This document shows positions 58,081 to 64,000 of a stretch of DNA of 64,000 nt, piece by piece. Positions within the stretch are counted from its first letter, which is position 1. Every line of letters begins with the position of its first letter. The DNA lies in contig CAMTDV010000003.1 in assembly GCA_947069175.1 (NCBI GenBank), positions 31,529,353 through 31,593,352 on the forward strand, in the 5' to 3' direction. The position numbers and the translations under genes were made by a program. The notes under the pieces were generated by a model. That model ran no database searches and was not told the origin of the DNA. It saw only the letters and a list, made by a program, of their open reading frames with translations. This DNA is from Scalesia atractyloides. Its lineage: Eukaryota > Streptophyta > Magnoliopsida > Asterales > Asteraceae.

Positions 58081-58800
58081 GAAACATTATATCGCTCCAT
58101 GATCGGATCCTTGATGTATCTCATAGCATCAAGACCTGATATCATGTATCCTACATGCTTGTGCACCCGTTATCAGTCAAGTCCAAGAGATTCACACTTA
58201 TTAGCCGTCAAAAGAATCATGCGCTACTTGAAAGGGTGTCCAAGCACCGGCTTGTGGTATCCTTGACATGACGACTTCAATCTCGCGGGTTATTCAGATT
58301 CTGATTTCAGTTGCTGCAAGCTCAATGCCAAATCTACAACGGTTGGTTGCCAGTTCTTCGGAACCCGTTTGGTAACGTGGCAGTGTAAGAAACAGACCAT
58401 GGTCGCTCTCTCTACGTGTGAAGCTGAATATGTTTAAGCATCTAGCTGTTGTTCCCAGACACTCTAGATACAACAGCAGATGAGAGACTTTGGACTGTAA
58501 TTTCTTGACACGCCCATATATGTAGATAACAAGGCAGCTATTGATATCACTAAAAACCAAGTTCAACACTTACGCACTAAAAACATAGAAATTCGACACC
58601 ACTTTATCCGTGATTGTTACGAGAAAAAGTTGGTTCAAATTGAAAAAATCCACACTGATGACCAAGAACATATTTTACACCAAAGCTTTTGATAGATCAA
58701 GATTTAAAAATCTTTTGAAATTAAATGGTTTAAAAATCTGACATCAGGGGATAATAATGAGGTTGAATTCGAGGATGACGAGGACTTAACGTGATTCTCA
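58081..58800 (+). pseudogene. G2 RNase H
   Basis: Copia RNase H: LYRSMIGSLMYLIASRPDIM, MRYLKGCPSTGLWY, a stop, then AGYSDSDFSCCKLNAKSTT (first catalytic Asp), MVALSTCEAEYV (Glu) and IYVDNKAAIDITKN (Asp), ending HFIRDCYEKKLVQIEKIHTD. All catalytic blocks are visible but four or more stops interrupt. Confidence 0.9.
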
Positions 58801-60690
58801 TCAGTATGACATATGTTTTTATGTAAATACATTTCTTGCTTCCTTAAAAACTAAAACCCAAAAATATGTTTTTGATTTAAGGGGGAGAAAAGTTATGATA
58901 AATACAAAAACATAAAAAAAAGAACAAAAAGAGTTTTTGTGAAAAAAGGGAATCATATTTCATCAGCGGTCTATCACAGTATGCTAAAGAACTGTAATAA
59001 TTTAAACAAGTAATTAAATAGGTCTTACTGATGATGTGCCAATAGGCTTCACACGTTCAGTAAATTGTTCTTCAAGATATAAACTTAAAAGTAAGACTGA
59101 GTAATTTGTGGGTCGACATCTCTTGGATATGGACTTAGTACTCTGAAATTTCGTTTGAGAGAATGTCAGATTCTGTGATACTAGGTCTTTATATTTAATT
59201 GATATCTGGGGTATTATCCAAGTTCTTCAGAAATTGCGTCGGCAATGACCTAGAACTTGTATAATACTTTATGCATTCACCTCCAAAAGCTACAAAAAAT
59301 TAGTATATGTCATAAAAAGATACGAAATCTGCAGTTCAAAAGGATTCCTAAATGGAACACCACCTAAAGTCGAGCCTTCATCTTTTTCTCTGTATGAAAA
59401 TACTAACCTGAGCTCTCAAGTTCTCGTAATTCACCCCATTTAAAGATATCTGTTAGATATATTCACATGTGAGATGAAATTTTGGGAATCTTGATACGGG
59501 AGTATATTCTGAGATGGGAAGTACAGTTACTTCATGTTCCTTAAAATTACCTAACATGTATTGAAACAATTGAGAAATATGTAGAAGTTTAAATGGATCA
59601 GTATATTGGCAATTTAAGTAATTTTTTTAAGACCTTAAAGTTATTACCAAGATCAACGGTACTGGTGATTCGTCTAAATAACTGATGTGATCCTCTAACA
59701 CAAACTGACAAAGATATGTATGTAAATACATATTTATTTACTTTATCTTTCTTTTCATAAAAACCCAAAAAGATTTTAGTTTTCTTTTAGCAAAACTTTG
59801 AAACACACAAAAAGATTTAATTTCTGTCTTAGTTTTTTCCTCTACTAATGATGAAAATGCCGTACAAAGATCACGTTCGTATGTGCAAAAGGGGCTTTCA
59901 CTCACACGAGTCACATTTGAGACTCTGTGCGACTGGTGATACTCTTTGTGAGATTCAGTTGATTCTTCACACTTCTAGACCATATTTCGTACCTTTGATT
60001 CTTCGGGGAGGTTGATTTGCACACCTCTTTCAATGGGAAAGGTACTAATTCAAGATTTGAGCCGTTATAATGCCGAAATTGGACCAAAAGGACATAAAGC
60101 GTAGATTAAGGCTAATTGAACCGGTAAAATGTAAAATTGAACTCAAAATCATACAAATCAGCCCTTTTAGCTTCTAAATCATCATTCAATTTGTTAAAAT
60201 TTACAGGTTTTAAGTTCAGTTTGAAAAGGTGTTATTTTGTGCGATTCATGACTCGTACGAAATGATCGCTCGTACGAGTAAGCTTTTTAATCAGATTATT
60301 CTCATCACTCGTACGAGTGATCATTCTTACGAGTAAGTTCTTAATGTTATGAAATTCTTTGACCCGTACGAGGAGTCACTCGTACGAGTAAGTCTGTTCA
60401 AACCTTAAATTGTTATCAATTTGACTCATACGATGAGTCACTCGTACGAGTGGGTTTTTTAAACTTGCACCTAAACTGTTAAGTGTTAATCTGACTCGTA
60501 CGAATGGTGACTCGTATGAGTGTCAAAAATTTGAAAAGTTAGGAAATTTTGCTAAGTGTTGGAAATTTTTGTGTGCTCAGGTCAAGAAGTCTTCGTTTTC
60601 TCCGAGTCCGCGATATATGCTGTTTATTGGACGAAAATATTCCAGAGATCGTAGCTTATAGAAAAGTACTTGATTTTTGAGCCGTCTGCC
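58801..60690 (+). other. G2 spacer between RNase H and ORF3
   Basis: No coding sequence. It contains a polypurine tract TTTAAGGGGGAGAAAAG at about 58876-58892, which looks like the PPT expected before a 3' LTR but is internal here, as in other env-position-ORF copia elements. The 60240-60520 palindrome array and the leader of ORF3 follow. Confidence 0.65.
60240..60522 (+). repeat. ACTCGTACGAGT palindrome array before ORF3
   Basis: About ten units in 280 bases, four with the perfect core CTCGTACGAG (near 60272, 60307, 60382, 60440). Others are variants such as ACTCGTACGAAA, ACCCGTACGAGG, ACTCGTATGAGT. Spacing is irregular, with two units often paired 10-15 bases apart. The same motif forms the leader array at 51640-51865, 8.5 kb upstream in the same element. 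Confidence 0.85.
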
Positions 60691-60699
60691 AATCACCAA

Positions 60700-63600
60700 G
60701 GCCTTGACTGACAAACATACTGCCTATCGATCGCACGTTGAATATTTTTGGGAAGCACAGAATTTGATGAAGAAGATAATGCTATAGTTTCGGCAGTGAA
60801 GATCAACAACAAAGATATCCAAGTGAAAATAACTGAAGATTTGATTCGTAAAGTGTTAGAGTTCAAGGATCGAACAGAAGACCTTACTGGATATCCGGAA
60901 TATATGGTCAAATGGTGCTTCTATATGATGGGATATGCAGGATGCGTCAACGTTGCACCATTCATGAAGGGTAATCTGAGCGCACCTTTCAGATATATTG
61001 CTCACTGTATTATTCATGCTCTGAGTCACAGAAAAGGAGGCTTTGACAACTTGGTGGATTATCAAATGTGCATGATTACAGCTCTAATCCTCAATCTGCC
61101 ATACAACTTCTCAAGGCTTATATTTCTGCAAATGGTACAAAATATTCAGAGAGAAAAATTTCTTCAGTACCGAGGTTTGTACAGATGCTGTTGGATCATC
61201 TCCACAAAACCTTGAAGAAAAAGAAAGAAGATATTCTGAGGCTAGAGCACATGGATGTTTCTACATTGAAAAAGATGAATCTTCATTTGAAAGCCTTCCC
61301 GAATGCCAAGCCAGTTTTTGGGGCAGTTATAGACAAAGATTATGTGGCACTGCCCAAGGGGAGGTGGAGAAAAGAAGATAGTGGAGATGAAAATAAAGAG
61401 ATTGATGCGTTAGATGGGTTTGTATCTAAGAGAAGCGCTTGGTTCACAAAAGAAGATAAAAAGTGGAGCAAGGGGGTGAAAAGAAAACAAGTTGCCACAT
61501 CCTCCTCCTCTGCCCCTCCACAAAAGAAATAGACATCTGCTGGTCCAAGTTTGATCGATGAACCAGAGACTGAAGAGAATATTGAGACCGTTATTGCTGA
61601 CATAGAGCAACAAGCGTTTGGTGTTAAAGCTGGTGGAGATGAAAGCCCATCCTCCTCGGGTGCTGATTCCGAGGATAGGATTGCCGTGGAAAAAGAAAGA
61701 GCAAAAGAAAAAGAGTTAGAACAGTTGGCTGAAGAACGACAAAATGCTAAGGAGAAGAAAAGAAAGAGACAAGAGAGGACGATACTACTTACGTACCATC
61801 TGAGTCTGATAGCAATACTCCTGTTCTCAAGACATCTAAGAGGCCAACAACAAAGCGTTTGAAGAGGCCAGCATCTAGAAAGACAAACTCTCCAAAAGCT
61901 CAGTCTAAGCCTAAACTGAGGAAGAATGTTGCAGAAGCATCTACTTTTGAGCCATCGCCACAAACAACTCCACCACCACCTCCACAACCATCACCACAAC
62001 CCACCCAACAACCTCATACAACTCAATCTCCACCCCAATTTCCAAAGGGCTCCAGATTAGAAGATAAATTTGATTTTGATTTCGGAGATATTCCTAGGGT
62101 GAAGAGTTTACAGCAGATATGTTCAATGACTCATGGATTATAGAGTTAGAAAATCAAGTCATGTTGAACAACGTTAAGATTGCCGAGCTGCAAGAATGTA
62201 TTCAGGGTTTAGAAGAAGATCGACAAAATCTCGAGGCTGTATTAGCAAGTATCATGTCGGAAAACCAAAGTATATGGAAGCATATGGAAGAATATGACGA
62301 AGAACGCCTCAGGAATCAAGGACATATGACCTTTTTTCAGAAAATTCTTATCAAAAAGCTCAGAATTAATCTTGCTACATAAATCGATGAGATAGAGAGG
62401 GAGGAAGCAAGAGAAAGGGTGGCAGAGCGTGAACGAATTGCTAAAGAGTTATCTGACGCTCAAGGCAAGGGGAAAGAAAAGGTTGGAGAGGATCCTCTGA
62501 TAGAAAATGCTACACCAGAAGTTGAATCTAAGCAAGTATCTTCTAACGTGGTTGTGTATGCGCAAACGATGAATTTTGTGTTGATAGGAAAGCCGAAGTA
62601 TGTGGATATCGACATGTCAAATCTTTCTATGAAACATCGAGAGTTGTTGAAGAAAAGAAAGATGATAAAGGAGATTAATGCATAAATTTATTCTTTTGAT
62701 GAAGATGTTGAAGAAGTTGATGAGGACTTAGATGAAGCAGGTGATGCATCAAAGAAAACATATGATAGTGATAGAAAGAATGATGATAGTGATTAGGGAG
62801 GTTCGGGTATTCTTGTAACAGATCTTGGTATGAATGATGATATTGATTATTCCGTGTATTTGGATGATTCGGCCAACAAACTTGATGATGACCAAGGTCA
62901 GGGGGAGTCGTATGATGGATCGAAGGATTCTCATTTGGCAGGAATTCTCACAGTGATTGGTATGTCTATTGTTCCTGTCGTGCCTAAACCAAGGATTCTC
63001 TACTTGGAACATGATGTGGAAGAGGGAGAATTTATCCACAATTATACAAAGGAAGAGGTTGAAAAAATGTTAGGTGTGGATGAAGAATCATTTGAATTTG
63101 ACTTCGAAGATAAGCTCAACGACATCAGTGCTATCCAGCCTGAAGATGATGTCTTCAAACACATTTCTGAAGCACATAACTATGACAAGGTTGTCGTGGA
63201 GGATGATTCCGATGACGATGATACTACAAATTATGCCGGTGAGGGTACGGATGACTTTCCAACCTTTAATGAAATGTTCTCAGCTGAAAACGATGATCTA
63301 TTGAAACGTAAAGTAGAAGAGACTGTGAAGCAAGGATCGGTTCCTAAACGTCTATCGAAAGAAGAGATTGTCGAGATGCGCAAACTGTGGTTTATGGAGT
63401 AATCCTACGAGCGAAAATTCAAACATCCCCTGGCATTTTTCACTCACGATGCTGATGTTTCTCTAGGGGATATAAGCTGGCGTTGGATTGAGGAATTAGA
63501 CGTTTATGCGATAAAGAGGGAATATGGGCTCTGGTACTTTCGATACTTAAGCGACATAAAGATCCTGTCGTTCTGGGATATAAAAGAGCATGTGTAGACT

Positions 63601-63940
63601 AAGATGATTAATTTGAAGATGAAATTTCATGACCAGCGGTTCTGGAAATTGTTAAAGCTTGAAACTACACATGGTTTTAAAGGCTGGAAGCCGCATATCC
63701 CCAAAAGAGTTACCAAGATTGATCCTGTGACGAAGGAGAAAGATGTTACGTTGATTGTGAAAAGGCCACGAGTAATGAAGAATATGCCTTTGATCAGAAT
63801 GGAACAGGATTTTCATAAGATATTCAAATGGTGGCACTATGACTCGAGCATAGGCGAAGCCGTAATTTGTGTCCAACAAAATGAAGATTCTTGGAAAATA
63901 ACAGAAGAATTATCTGAATCTGTCACTGTACACAAATGAA
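60700..63940 (+). pseudogene. G2 ORF3 (env-position gene of Sirevirus-like element)
   Basis: Traced through six or more frames. Near 60735 it reads HVEYFW, then FDEEDNAIVSAVKINNKDIQ, MVKWCFYMMGYAGCVNVAPF, IAHCIIHALSHRKGGFDNLV and LILNLPYNFSRLIF. It continues VPRFVQMLLDHLHKTLKKKK, a Ser/Lys-rich and Pro-rich middle (61500-62040), a coiled-coil (62150-62480, IAELQECIQGLEEDRQN), an acidic stretch (62830-63300), and ends with FKGWKPHIPKRVTKIDPVTK. No signal peptide or membrane segment is visible, so an envelope role is unsupported. Plentiful stops. The C-terminus is beyond the window but is represented by H. Confidence 0.7.
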
Positions 63941-64000
63941 TCTACGGTTTATGGAATGGTATTCGAGTACTAAACCCGATGTGGCTAGTCAACTGTTCAC

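Larger units (their letters stand above)
51300..64000 (+). mobile_element. G2: Sirevirus-like Ty1/copia element with env-position ORF3, open at right edge
   Basis: Order: LTR tail, primer site, leader with palindromes, gag with two knuckles, protease, integrase, RT, RNase H, long spacer, ORF3. The copia order (integrase before RT), the two-knuckle gag and the extra ORF after RNase H place it with Sireviruses. All reading frames carry stops or frameshifts. No 3' LTR is in the window. Confidence 0.82.

Noticed and set aside
61340..61987. 215-residue minus-strand frame with Cys/Trp-rich start and hydrophobic patches
   Set aside because: Antisense of the Lys/Ser/Pro-rich ORF3 middle; no domain and opposite to the element's orientation.
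1..64000. Endogenous pararetrovirus or other integrated plant virus
   Set aside because: Every RT seen has LTRs, a primer site and integrase in copia or gypsy order; no movement protein or viral coat signature was found.

Overview
This 64 kb window is plant nuclear DNA made almost entirely of nested LTR retrotransposons. I see no intact host gene, no rRNA and no CRISPR array. The organism is a eudicot, most likely a member of the Asteraceae. The basis is AT-rich DNA with many (TA)n runs, initiator-tRNA-Met primer sites, chromovirus-type Ty3/gypsy pol, Sirevirus-like Ty1/copia elements, and open reading frames that resemble ones I know from Asteraceae repeats. The family assignment is inference; the element structures are read from the sequence.

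Left block, 1-30912. Element A, a Ty1/copia element on the minus strand, has its 5' LTR at 30571-30912 and its gag running leftwards. Its gag is cut twice. The end of another LTR (E, 1-2739) sits in the C-terminal part. A large Ty3/gypsy element B (minus strand, 5068-28657) sits in the middle, flanked by GAAAT/GAAAC. B is itself interrupted by element C (plus strand, 12170-20599: a 4.4 kb LTR, primer site, an acidic/proline-rich ORF, gag, protease). C runs straight into an inverted copy of its own LTR (C', 20600-24049), giving a natural inverted repeat of about 3.5-4 kb per arm. B's 5' LTR also holds a fragment of a sister element (B2, 24473-27636).

Middle block, 30913-45403. A spliced, ATHILA ORF-1-like gene (F) is split by element D (32908-43690, minus strand), a young Ty3/gypsy element. 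D has perfect CCACT target duplications and LTRs that differ by about 17 substitutions and one 27-base indel by eye. Its gag-pol is nearly full length but carries stops and a frameshift. D's LTRs hold four tRNA-like sequences with Pol III-type A and B boxes, the most unusual feature of the window.

Right block, 45404-64000. A decayed, intron-bearing RPA70-like pseudogene lies on the minus strand, followed by AT-rich DNA and a probable DNA-transposon remnant. Next come three plus-strand Sirevirus-like copia units. H is only the C-terminus of ORF3. G1 shares H's LTR and then has a primer site and gag. G2 has gag, protease, integrase, RT, RNase H and a large env-position ORF3, and runs off the right edge. 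G2 carries arrays of the palindrome ACTCGTACGAGT in its leader and in the RNase H-to-ORF3 spacer.

All coding regions are mutated, so the genes work together only in the sense of retrotransposon gag-pol polyproteins. The interest lies in non-coding LTR architecture: tRNA-like units, a conserved sense-strand LTR module in four families, the hairpin-forming inverted LTRs, and TF-site-like minisatellites.
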